In this document: one piece after another, positions 25,505 through 34,413 of the stretch
Numbering within the stretch: the first letter of the stretch is position 1
Layout: each line of letters begins with the position of its first letter
Origin: Candidatus Poseidoniaceae archaeon
GTDB lineage: Archaea; Thermoplasmatota; Poseidoniia; Poseidoniales; Poseidoniaceae
Direction: 5' to 3'
DNA length: 64,000 bases
Assembly: GCA_028356125.1 (NCBI GenBank)
Contig: JAOMTZ010000004.1
Span: 35,771 to 99,770 of the forward strand
Notes under the pieces: model-generated
Told to the model about the DNA's origin: nothing
Seen by the model: the letters and a program-made list of their open reading frames with translations, nothing else
The model's database searches: none
Position numbers and translations under genes: made by a program

Positions 25505-27838
25505 ATGATGATGCTTTGGAAGACTATGAATAAAGACGGACGCGCTAGAGCGCTACTCCTTGTCTTAGTAATGCTACTTTCAACGACTGCCGCGAACCTT
25601 GTTTCCGCATCGACTTCAAGAACATATACAACAGACACAGACCCTGTAGATGTTGCTCTTGGAGACTTCGATTGTGACGGAGACCTAGATATCGTAACAG
25701 CCAATGACCGTAGTACGAAAATAACTGTATTGTGGAACGAAAATGGACAATTCCAGAAGCGTTCTGATATTTGGACATCGGCCAATGCGAATCAGGATGC
25801 GAATTTCGAAGATCATTCCAACACTCAGCAAGTCGAAGTCGGTGAATTCACCGGAGACGACGCAATCGACATCGTAATTTATGCTCGTAACAGGCCTTTG
25901 AAGCAGGATGCATCTGGCGCAATCGTTGTTGACAAGCCAGGTAACGTTACAATCATAGAAAACGATGGATGCAGCGTTGACACATTCTCAATCGGACAGC
26001 AGTTCGATGTTGTTTGGATGTGGGATCTTGCTGTAGCAGACTTGAATGATGACGACAACGACGATATCGTCACTTTAGAATTGCTAGCCGATCTTAAGAA
26101 TCAACGCACAGTCACTTACATGGGCCCAATCACCTCAAGCACTCAGGGGCAGATTACCAGCCTAGGCGACTCAACTCAGAACTCTTACACAGAACTGGAA
26201 TTGGGAGATTGGGGAGAACCTAGTCAAACAAACCCAGTTAGTGGAAATTGTGATGACGTAGACATGTGGCTAGTTCGCAATCAAGGTGTAGACTATCTTA
26301 CAGGGGCGGCAACCAATCCAGGTAAGTCTGACAACGTTACAGTAGTGGAATTCAACTGTTTAACTAACTCATTCCCTGCCACAGTGACATGGAGCCCAAC
26401 AGGAGGAGCAGGTCTTCACGTACACGCTCTTGGACCTGATTTCGGTGGATTTGACATCGCGGATATTGATAACGACGGAATTATTGATGTTGTAGCAATC
26501 AACGATGAAAACACTGAGAACGTCACCTATGCAACAATCACCCAATCTACACACACATACAGTAATTCAAAGACTGTATATTTCGGTCCTTACATTGCGT
26601 GGGAAGTAACTGTTGGAGAATTGAATGGTGACGGGGAGCCAGATTTCATTCACGCTGCTAAGTTCAAGCAATCCAACTCTACGTCCTCTACTGGTGACAC
26701 AACTACCAACTATTATCTGAACCTGCCAACTAGCGTTCAAGTTACACTTTCAAATGGTAACGGTGGACACATGAATCCTCTAGAGTACTTTGGTGCTATG
26801 AGACCTACAACAGTTGCAATCGGACAAGTGATTGGCGGACCTAACAGTGCCCCTGACTTAATCGTAGGCCACGGCGCTTACGACCAGTTCACCTATGATG
26901 ACAACTTCGGATGGGACGGCTCATATGACCGAATCGTTGTTATCGAAATGGACAACAAGGACCTTGCAGTATCTGGAATTGATATTTCTCCTACCGATGC
27001 ATATATCGGCGCTCTTGGTGAAGGTAACCGTGAAGTCGAAGTTACTGTAACAAACACAGGAATGGATGTTCTAAATGGGCAAGCTACACTTGATGTAGAA
27101 ATCAAGGAGGTTGATGAAACAGCATCCACTAACGTCACAGTCTATGCAATGGACTGGGACAATCCAGAAGACACATCTGGATGTGGAACTGGTTGCAGTT
27201 GGACTACTGAAGCATATTACGGTGTAAGTCACTGGCACGAAGAAGTTGCTGCTAACAGCACAGTAGGCCACACATCCGGTAACAATGCAGCATCAGAATC
27301 TGCTAACGCAAACAACCCAACAGACTTCATGTGGTCTGGTGTAATGAAGACCAACTCCAGTGGAGACACATGGTCTGGTTACGAACCTAACTGGGACGAA
27401 GGACTTGTCCTGAATGATGTTGACTTGACCGGTGCAGACCGTGCATACATGAGTATTGAAATATTCAGGCACTTGGGTCTAGCAGATCTATACACTCAAG
27501 ACCAAAATGGGTTCGTTCTTGCTGAAGTCTGGGATGATGCAGCAATGATTGAAGTATTCTCTGAAGACTTAGGATGGGTGACAATTTCTTGTCCAACGAG
27601 CGCTTACTTCGCTAACCAATGCCACTCTCAAACCAGTTACTGGGGCGGTTATGATAACGGCCGACTAGACAGCCAACAGAACACTGGCCTGGATGCTGCA
27701 ATATACCGATATGGTGGTGCAATTCCTGGTACTCAGTACGGTTGGGGTAACTTCACCGAAGAAGACCTTGGTTCATTCGATCTATCCCGCTTCTCTGGAG
27801 AAACTGTTGATATCCGTTTCAGATTCAAGTCTGAATGA
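25505..27838 (+). CDS. Giant surface protein, N-terminal part (FG-GAP/VCBS repeats), ending at an in-frame TGA
   Basis: A run of start codons (GTG 25502, ATG 25505, 25508, 25511) and a further ATG at 25526 precede a signal peptide (RALLLVLVMLLSTTAANLVSA). Residues about 30-350 carry FG-GAP/VCBS-like calcium-binding repeats (GDFDCDGDLDIVTAND, DIDNDGIIDVVAIND, GELNGDGEPDF), typical of beta-propellers. A CARDB-like domain follows (about 490-570), then a jelly-roll-like domain that stops abruptly at RFRFKSE-TGA. The same frame continues open and protein-like to 32020, so this is very probably the first third of one 2170-residue protein. Confidence 0.8.
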   Translation: MMMLWKTMNKDGRARALLLVLVMLLSTTAANLVSASTSRTYTTDTDPVDVALGDFDCDGDLDIVTANDRSTKITVLWNENGQFQKRSDIWTSANANQDANFEDHSNTQQVEVGEFTGDDAIDIVIYARNRPLKQDASGAIVVDKPGNVTIIENDGCSVDTFSIGQQFDVVWMWDLAVADLNDDDNDDIVTLELLADLKNQRTVTYMGPITSSTQGQITSLGDSTQNSYTELELGDWGEPSQTNPVSGNCDDVDMWLVRNQGVDYLTGAATNPGKSDNVTVVEFNCLTNSFPATVTWSPTGGAGLHVHALGPDFGGFDIADIDNDGIIDVVAINDENTENVTYATITQSTHTYSNSKTVYFGPYIAWEVTVGELNGDGEPDFIHAAKFKQSNSTSSTGDTTTNYYLNLPTSVQVTLSNGNGGHMNPLEYFGAMRPTTVAIGQVIGGPNSAPDLIVGHGAYDQFTYDDNFGWDGSYDRIVVIEMDNKDLAVSGIDISPTDAYIGALGEGNREVEVTVTNTGMDVLNGQATLDVEIKEVDETASTNVTVYAMDWDNPEDTSGCGTGCSWTTEAYYGVSHWHEEVAANSTVGHTSGNNAASESANANNPTDFMWSGVMKTNSSGDTWSGYEPNWDEGLVLNDVDLTGADRAYMSIEIFRHLGLADLYTQDQNGFVLAEVWDDAAMIEVFSEDLGWVTISCPTSAYFANQCHSQTSYWGGYDNGRLDSQQNTGLDAAIYRYGGAIPGTQYGWGNFTEEDLGSFDLSRFSGETVDIRFRFKSE
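27836..27838 (+). other. In-frame TGA inside a continuous surface-protein frame
   Basis: The frame before and after this TGA is the same. The 43 codons between it and the next ATG (27968) read EGSLGANETQWSGRDGFAID and onward. That completes the interrupted domain: a later copy reads FEFQSNDDGHN...GVAFDNI, matching FRFKSE-stop-EGSLG...GFAIDNV. A nonsense mutation, sequencing error or recoding could explain it. Confidence 0.85.
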
Positions 27839-30800
27839 GAAGGCTCCCTTGGTGCAAATGAAACCCAGTGGTCTGGACGCGATGGATTCGCAATCGACAA
27901 TGTAACAATCTGGAAGCAGAACACTGCATTCACATCGAACGTTCAAAACCAACAATCGACCATTAACATGAACAACCTTGCTCCAAACGAAGATTACACA
28001 ACAACAATCACTGCAGATTTCGTTAATGGAACAACTTACAGAATTTCTGCTGTATTGAATTTCGCTCAGGACGAGCAGCCTGCAAATGATGAGATTGTAG
28101 GTTACATTACAGCATTCAACATCTTTGACCCTGCTGTCTTAGGAATTGAATCATTCAAACCAGGTAGTTTGTATGCAGAAGGTAACTTCCCAATCGAAGT
28201 TCTTGTAGAACATCTTGGAAATACAAATGTTACATTCGACATTGAAGCTAAGGTCTACAGTGCTCTACCTACCGATGTCTATTGTGGATCACCTCTAGTG
28301 GTCTGTGAAGAAGGATTCGAAGGAGGAGTAGCTGGATTCAGATACACTGACGACAGCAATGCTAACGGTGGAATCATAGACGATTCTACTTGTGCAGAGA
28401 AGTTGTTTGGTTCTCACGCTTACTGGTTCGGTCATCCATGTGACACTGCAAACAGTTTCGGAGACGTATGGGAAAATGAAACTCTAACTATTCCTGGAAT
28501 AGATTTGACCAACATGTCTGGAGATTATGTCGCTCTTAACTTCGAATACTTCGCTGAAACATGGTTCGAATATAACATTCAATCCGGTCAAACCTCGTCT
28601 GTTAACGACTATGCTGCATTAACGGTAGACTGGAACAAAGGAGGAACTGATTACGAAGGAGTTGTCTATGGCCAGTGGATTGATTACAACGAAGACGGTT
28701 TCTGTATCGTTGACGAAGATGGTAATGGATTCATTGACCCAGTCAACGAAACCACGCTGGACAATACCGAGATCGATTACATCGGGGACCCAGTTAACAT
28801 CAACGGTGGTTCAGGAAATTACAATGTATTCTACAACACCGATGGCTTAGTTCAGAGCCAAAGCATCGATTTAACACACCTTTACGTTGTTAACACGACT
28901 TCGGCTGATTCTAGCCTTTGGACTGATGAATGTATGAGTTTAGCAGGCTCGGTAGTTGACATCAATTTCGAGTTCCAGTCTAACGATGACGGACACAATG
29001 GTCAGAATGATGGGGTCCGTGGAGTTGCTTTCGATAATATCTCTCTGGAAGAATTTACTTTCAGTCAGGATGCAACCTACAGTACAACAATTGTTGACCT
29101 AGATGCAGAAGAGAACCGCACAATCGCAATATCTAACCACGACTTCGTTTCTGGAGTTTACAAGATTGAAGTAGAATCGCAGTTCGACAACACCTCCCAA
29201 GGAACACCTTGGTTTGGATTTGAAGAAATCTCCCTTGCTAACAACTTAGCGAGAGTAATTTTCTCTGTTGAAAGTGTTGATATTACTCTAGGTAAGCCAG
29301 ATCAGATTTCATGTCTTGATGATGTCGTGCTAGATTGTGTACTACCAATCGATAGCGCAAAGATGCACGATTGGTCCCTATCTGCTACGAACGGTGTTCT
29401 ACAGGGAGACTATACTTTCCACATGACAGTTGTCGATGATGCAGATGGTAGTCAAGTTCACACAACAACTGCAGGTCCAAGTCAGACATTAAGTGCACAA
29501 GAGAGGACAACAGTGTCCTATACTCCATGGAATGGATGGCAAGATGGTCACACATACAACATCAGTTTCCATGCATCTCTACCTGATGGCAGCACATCTG
29601 GAAATGTTCGTTACTTCCATGCATCATTCGCTGACCAAATCGATATCGCAATCCTTTCCGGTGACTCAACACGTGTTTCCTCAATTAAGCAGGATATGGT
29701 CATCCTAGGATTGACTTACACACAGTATGATATCAATGACTGGAGCGAATACCTAGACCTAGGATGGTTAACTCATTACGACAAGGTAATCATGCCTTGG
29801 CAAGATGTTAACACAGCTAAGCCTGGTGATGAAGGCGGAAAGGGTTACTACGAATTAATCGGTGGTTCTTCTTATCAAAGTGCAATGAAGAACTTCATGT
29901 CATCTGGAGGAACAGTTCAGGTTCACCTTTCTGGTGCGACTGATTACTACGAGTACTCTTCATCTACTGGAGAAAGCTTACTTCCGTTCGATATGGATGT
30001 CCAACCAAGAAACACTCCTGAAACAAGAGTCACATACAACAACATGGAAGTTGCAGACCCCTACCATCCAATTTTGGAAGGTGTAGACCTTGCAGCATTC
30101 CAAGGATTTGACCAATTCGGAACTGTTACAGAATCGATTATCAACACCAAGAGCGCTTCTGCAACATCGGTTCCACGTGCTTGTAATGGATACTCCGAAG
30201 AAGGAGGTTCTTTCCAGAGGTTATTGCAATCTGAAGCAGACGTGCAAGACACTGTACTGGGTGTATGCAGCTATGTTGATGGTGGCCTAATCGTTACCAC
30301 AATAGATGTAGCAAGTGTCTCCGACAGAGCAGACAGTAGCACTTTCCCTCTTCTTGGGAACATGCTTTCCTACCAAGTAACTCCTTATCCTAATGGATTT
30401 GGAACACTTGGAAGTGGCCTAGATTTGACAATCAATGGTGAAATACCATCATTCGATCCTTCTACTGGCGGATACGCTTACCATTACATGAAGAGTAACT
30501 CCGAGATTACTTTCGGACACATTACTAGTGCTTCTGAAGTATTATCCACAGATTGGGTAATCAGTGGACCAACTGACTGGACTGGTTCTTCAATGGCTAG
30601 TGGTACCGACCACACAGATGTAGCAACACCAACAGTTGATTTCTGTAAGGTAGACCTTTCATCTGCAACAGGATGTCTCCAGGGCGCAACTTGGGAAGTT
30701 ACACTCTTCCTACACGATGCTGCTGGACATTCCCGTTCGATCTCGGTTACTGTAATGACTGACGATACAAGGGCTGACGAATTCCGCCCAGTAGCGGATG

Positions 30801-32020
30801 CAATGGTCGATATGAGAGTTGAATACGAAGACCAAATCGAAGACCGTGGAGTCAAATCCGTATCGGGAGTCGATTGGCCTCTCCAGAGAATCAACCTCGA
30901 TGAATCTGGTTCTTTGACCGTACACTTTGATGCAGGCAACTCTTCAGATGCAGATTCTCTTTCCGGTAACGGAATAGAGTCTTACGAATGGACAGTTCTG
31001 TTTGACAAGCCTTACAACGTACAAGACTACAAGTTGGAAGGACACAACTTCATTACTCCAGCATCTAGCGATGGAGCATGGGCATACACCTTCAGTAACG
31101 TGACAGTGGACCCAAGTGGTCAGACTGAATCTCTAATCCGTATCGAATTAGTTGTTTACGACCAAGCAGGAAAGAGTTCTGACAAGTACAAGATGTACTT
31201 CTCGGTTGTACCAGAAGGGTTCGGAGATGCTGAGCCAACTGTACAAATCGGACTTAATTTGAACGGTTCCTCATTCATTCAAGACACTATTACACTAAGC
31301 GGTAATGTCGTTGATGGTGCTGAACAGGGTGACGTATATGTCGAGGTAGCTCTATTGGAAACAACATTTGACCAGACTGCAGTCGCAAAGTACACCCTTC
31401 AACTTGAACAGAAGTGGGCAAGATCAGATGCATTGGGAGACGGAGATGGATTCGAATTAACTTTGAACATTGCAGATCTTTATGATAACAATTCCAAGAA
31501 CATCAAGGTGTTCTTGAAGATATACGAAGGCGATGACAAACGCTGGCCTATTATCTACTGGATTGAGATCACACTACCTGAATGTCAAGGCGTTGTTGTA
31601 CCTGTAGAGGTATTAGATGCTGAGCCAGATGCATACTGGATTTGGAATGAAGACACCATGGAATGTGAATGGTCTGGAGAGTTCACAGATTCAGATAACG
31701 ACGGAATCCCTGACAAAGAACCAGTCAGTGATGATGCAGAATCTAGCGGTGATAGCGATTTGATGCTATACCTTGGAGGAGGACTTGGTCTTGCACTAAT
31801 CGTAATACTGTCTCTCTTCTTCGTACTTCGTGGCGGAAATGAAGACGAAATCGTAGACTCAGGAATGGGTGGAGATTTCACTGCAACCGCAGCAGGATAT
31901 GCTGGAGTCGCAGAGATGGATCCAATGGAGCAATATGTTCAGCAACTAATCGCTCAAGGATATCCCGAAGAAACTGCTAGGGCTTATGCTCAACAGTACG
32001 CCGGCCATTTCCAACAATAG
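27839..32020 (+). CDS. Giant surface protein, C-terminal part (jelly-roll, GATase-like domain, anchor)
   Basis: Counting from the codon after the TGA gives 1393 residues; the first ATG is at 27968 but has no ribosome-binding site and lies mid-domain. In order: end of a jelly-roll, CARDB-like region, a second Cys-paired jelly-roll (about 28300-29060), a Rossmann-like unit (about 29640-30400: DIAILSGDSTRVSSIKQDMVI, YDKVIMPWQD, FMSSGGTVQVHLSG) resembling class I glutamine-amidotransferase-like domains, PKD-like sandwiches, a DSDNDGIPD calcium motif, one membrane span near 31760-31830, and a cytoplasmic tail ending in a helical GYPEETARAYAQQYAGH motif. It is likely a cell-surface protein. Confidence 0.75.
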   Translation, partial: EGSLGANETQWSGRDGFAIDNVTIWKQNTAFTSNVQNQQSTINMNNLAPNEDYTTTITADFVNGTTYRISAVLNFAQDEQPANDEIVGYITAFNIFDPAVLGIESFKPGSLYAEGNFPIEVLVEHLGNTNVTFDIEAKVYSALPTDVYCGSPLVVCEEGFEGGVAGFRYTDDSNANGGIIDDSTCAEKLFGSHAYWFGHPCDTANSFGDVWENETLTIPGIDLTNMSGDYVALNFEYFAETWFEYNIQSGQTSSVNDYAALTVDWNKGGTDYEGVVYGQWIDYNEDGFCIVDEDGNGFIDPVNETTLDNTEIDYIGDPVNINGGSGNYNVFYNTDGLVQSQSIDLTHLYVVNTTSADSSLWTDECMSLAGSVVDINFEFQSNDDGHNGQNDGVRGVAFDNISLEEFTFSQDATYSTTIVDLDAEENRTIAISNHDFVSGVYKIEVESQFDNTSQGTPWFGFEEISLANNLARVIFSVESVDITLGKPDQISCLDDVVLDCVLPIDSAKMHDWSLSATNGVLQGDYTFHMTVVDDADGSQVHTTTAGPSQTLSAQERTTVSYTPWNGWQDGHTYNISFHASLPDGSTSGNVRYFHASFADQIDIAILSGDSTRVSSIKQDMVILGLTYTQYDINDWSEYLDLGWLTHYDKVIMPWQDVNTAKPGDEGGKGYYELIGGSSYQSAMKNFMSSGGTVQVHLSGATDYYEYSSSTGESLLPFDMDVQPRNTPETRVTYNNMEVADPYHPILEGVDLAAFQGFDQFGTVTESIINTKSASATSVPRACNGYSEEGGSFQRLLQSEADVQDTVLGVCSYVDGGLIVTTIDVASVSDRADSSTFPLLGNMLSYQVTPYPNGFGTLGSGLDLTINGEIPSFDPSTGGYAYHYMKSNSEITFGHITSASEVLSTDWVISGPTDWTGSSMASGTDHTDVATPTVDFCKVDLSSATGCLQGATWEVTLFLHDAAGHSRSISVTVMTDDTRADEFRPVADAMVDMRVEYEDQIEDRGVKSVSGVDWPLQRINLDESGSLTVHFDAGNSSDADSLSGNGIESYEWTVLFDKPYNVQDYKLEGHNFITPASSDGAWAYTFSNVTVDPSGQTESLIRIELVVYDQAGKSSDKYKMYFSVVPEGFGDAEPTVQIGLNLNGSSFIQDTITLSGNVVDGAEQGDVYVEVALLETTFDQTAVAKYTLQLEQKWARSDALGDGDGFELTLNIADLYDNNSKNIKVFLKIYEGDDKRWPIIYWIEITLPECQGVVVPVEVLDAEPDAYWIWNEDTMECEWSGEFTDSDNDGIPDKEPVSDDAESSGDSDLMLYLGGGLGLALIVILSLFFVLRGGNEDEIVDSGMGGDFTATAAGYAGVAEMDPMEQYVQQLIAQGYPEETARAYAQQYAGHFQQ

Positions 32021-32041
32021 ATGGGACTGTTATTGGAACAG

Positions 32042-32065
32042 GACTCTGCCCTGAGGGGCAGGGTC
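32042..32065 (+). terminator. Hairpin after the giant surface-protein gene
   Basis: GACTCTGCCC (32042-32051) pairs with GGGCAGGGTC (32056-32065) around a TGAG loop: ten pairs including one G-T. It lies 21 bases after the stop codon and 44 before ahcY, and is followed by TTGTA rather than a long T run. It may end or process the transcript. Confidence 0.45.
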
Positions 32066-32109
32066 TTGTAACCGATTGAACTATCAGTGGTGTCCACTCG
32101 CCATGGGAC

Positions 32110-33375
32110 ATGGATAAGGATGCTAACTATACCGTCGCAGATTTGAGTCTGGCAGAAGAAGGTTCGTTACGTGTTGATTGGGCACGTTCAAGGATGCCGG
32201 TTCTTGCTGCATTGAAAGCACAAGCTGAACAGGACAAGCCTCTAGCGGGAATGCGTGTTGCAGGCTGTCTTCACGTAACCAAAGAGACAGCAGTTCTGAT
32301 CGAAACTATCCGTGCAGCAGGTGCGGAGATATCTTGGTCGGGTTGTAATCCACTTTCTACTCAGGATGATGTGGCAGCATGGCTTGCAAGCGAAGGATAC
32401 TCAGTACACGCCTGGCATGGTCAATCGGTAGAAGATTTCTATTGGTGTATTGACAAAACTTTGGAATTTAAGCCAACTTTGACACTTGATGACGGTGCAG
32501 ATTTGATTGTACGTGTCCATGGAGAGAAATCTGAATATGCTGAAACAGTAATCGGCGGTACTGAAGAAACGACAACAGGAGTTCACCGACTACGTTCTAT
32601 GGCGGCTGCAGGGGATCTGAAGTATCCTGTTATCGCTGTTAACGATGCAATCACCAAATGGGATTTTGACAACGTGTATGGTACGGGACAATCTACTATT
32701 GATGGCATTCTCCGTTCTACCAGCGTATTGATTGCGGGTAAGACATTCGTTGTGGCAGGATATGGCCACTGTGGGAGAGGACTTGCTATGAGGGCTAAGG
32801 GAATGGGTGCAAATGTAGTAATTACAGAGATTGACCCTCTTCCTGGTCTTAGGGCTGTAATGGATGGTTTCAGAGTCATGAAGATGGATGAAGCTGCAGC
32901 AATCGGCGATATCTTTTGCACGGCTACTGGAATGAAGGATGTAATTGCAGGGCACCACTTTGACATGATGAAAGACGGTGCTTTAATCTCTAACACAGGG
33001 CATTATGATTGCGAAATTAATATTGAACAACTGAAAGAGCGTTCTGTTTCTGTACGCACAATCCGCCCAGAGAATGATGAATACACTTTGGAAGATGGAC
33101 GAAGAGTTCACCTTCTTGCAGACGGGCGTTTAGTAAACCTAGCCGCAGCTGAAGGCCATCCATCAGAAGTAATGGACATGAGTTTCGCTAATCAGTTCCT
33201 CTCATTGTGTAGGCTTGCTGCTGAAGCTGAATCTTTGGAAAATGATGTCTATGATATTTCATTGGAGCAAGATATGGATCTCGCCTCTACTAAATTAGAG
33301 ACTCTCGGTTTCTCCATCGATGTCTTGACCACTGAGCAAGTCAGATACTCTACAGATTATACTGCAGGGACATGA
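32110..33375 (+). CDS. ahcY: S-adenosylhomocysteine hydrolase
   Basis: The 421-residue protein has the AHCY layout: substrate domain with GCLHVTKETAVLIETI and WSGCNPLSTQDDVAA, the Lys/Asp pair in PVIAVNDAITKWDFDN, the NAD-binding loop VVAGYGHCGRGLAMRAKGMGA, and the C-terminal hinge VRTIRPENDEY. The C-terminus is shorter than in plants and bacteria that carry a 40-residue insertion, as is normal in archaea. It cleaves AdoHcy to adenosine and homocysteine, relieving product inhibition of methyltransferases. It starts MDKDANYTV at 32110. Confidence 0.96.
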   Translation: MDKDANYTVADLSLAEEGSLRVDWARSRMPVLAALKAQAEQDKPLAGMRVAGCLHVTKETAVLIETIRAAGAEISWSGCNPLSTQDDVAAWLASEGYSVHAWHGQSVEDFYWCIDKTLEFKPTLTLDDGADLIVRVHGEKSEYAETVIGGTEETTTGVHRLRSMAAAGDLKYPVIAVNDAITKWDFDNVYGTGQSTIDGILRSTSVLIAGKTFVVAGYGHCGRGLAMRAKGMGANVVITEIDPLPGLRAVMDGFRVMKMDEAAAIGDIFCTATGMKDVIAGHHFDMMKDGALISNTGHYDCEINIEQLKERSVSVRTIRPENDEYTLEDGRRVHLLADGRLVNLAAAEGHPSEVMDMSFANQFLSLCRLAAEAESLENDVYDISLEQDMDLASTKLETLGFSIDVLTTEQVRYSTDYTAGT

Positions 33376-33381
33376 TACAGT

Positions 33382-34413
33382 TCACTCTTCTTCGTAAGAA
33401 GTAGGTGTGTCATCATCTGCATCTTCGATGAATCCCATCTCATCATAGTGGGATTCAAAGTCTGGCATATTTATCTTCCAGTTTCTTGGAAGTTTGTTGT
33501 CTGATTCGATAATCTTGTTCAGACGTTGTTGGAACGCTGGTGGGTGTCTCGAATACAAGAACATGTACAGTTTTGAGCCACGAATATCTTCTGGAATCAC
33601 AACTTTACCACTACTTGCTTCAAACTGTATTGCTCTAAGAAGATTAAATCCAGGGCGATTCACTCTTTGGTATAATTTCCTAGTAAATGACATACCAATA
33701 ATCACGGTTACTAGAATTAACAAACTGGTGAGGCAGAATCCGCCCCAGCCGTCACCGAATAAAGATCGAGATACGAATACTTCCATCATTAGGAACGGAA
33801 CAGTTGTCATCATGAACAACATATTCTCTGAAACAGGAGCTTTGTTTGCTCTCATTTTAATCGCAGTCCAACCTCCATGCTTCTTCTGCCATGGTTTGAA
33901 GAGGGCCTTAGGATCTCGTTCAGCAGACATTTCTAATGTTTTGTGGAGATGAGTAATACGGGCTAGTTGAGAATTTGCAATATCTAGGTCTTCTTCGAAT
34001 AACGAGCCTAATCTGTCCCTTGCCTCAGCATACAACCCTAAATCTGAGAGAATTGTTGTCTGTTCAATTATTGGAACCGACTCTAATGGAGCAGCATCTC
34101 TACAACGTTGCCACCAATGAAGTGCATCTTCATACAACCCTAACTGGTCAACCATTATCCGACCGCCCTTTAACCAGGCATCAACTCTGGTTGGATCGAT
34201 ATCGATTATTTTGTTACAGGCAACCAATGCCTTGGATGCTTGTTCAATATCTGGATATTTACCGTCTGGAGAAAGTAATCCGACAATCATCCACCAAGCA
34301 TTAGTATGTTCAGGGTCGGCTTTCACAGCCAGTCTAGCATTTTCAAGCGCGTTTTCTAATTCACCATTTTCTTCTGCTTCAATAGCATCAAGATAATGAT
34401 TTTCAGCGCTCAT
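33382..34413 (-). CDS. TPR protein with two membrane segments
   Basis: The 343-residue protein has three or four tetratricopeptide repeats in residues 1-160 (YLDAIEAEENGELENALENARLAVKADP is cut short here; NAWWMIVGLLSPDGKYPD and DAWLKGGRIMVDQLGLYEDALHWWQRC also fit). Two hydrophobic spans follow at about 198-215 and 223-245, then a basic stretch and an acidic end. It overlaps the Gar1-like gene by 4 bases (ATGA), so the two are probably translated together. The TPR part should face the cytoplasm. Function unknown. Confidence 0.7.
   Translation of the reverse strand: MSAENHYLDAIEAEENGELENALENARLAVKADPEHTNAWWMIVGLLSPDGKYPDIEQASKALVACNKIIDIDPTRVDAWLKGGRIMVDQLGLYEDALHWWQRCRDAAPLESVPIIEQTTILSDLGLYAEARDRLGSLFEEDLDIANSQLARITHLHKTLEMSAERDPKALFKPWQKKHGGWTAIKMRANKAPVSENMLFMMTTVPFLMMEVFVSRSLFGDGWGGFCLTSLLILVTVIIGMSFTRKLYQRVNRPGFNLLRAIQFEASSGKVVIPEDIRGSKLYMFLYSRHPPAFQQRLNKIIESDNKLPRNWKINMPDFESHYDEMGFIEDADDDTPTSYEEE

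Noticed and set aside
27836..27838. Selenocysteine at the TGA
   Set aside because: The site is in an extracellular structural domain where the paralogous copy has ordinary residues, and I see no selenocysteine-type context.
30484..30939. A 151-codon minus-strand ORF inside the giant surface protein
   Set aside because: It is Ser/Thr-rich antisense of a well-supported domain frame.
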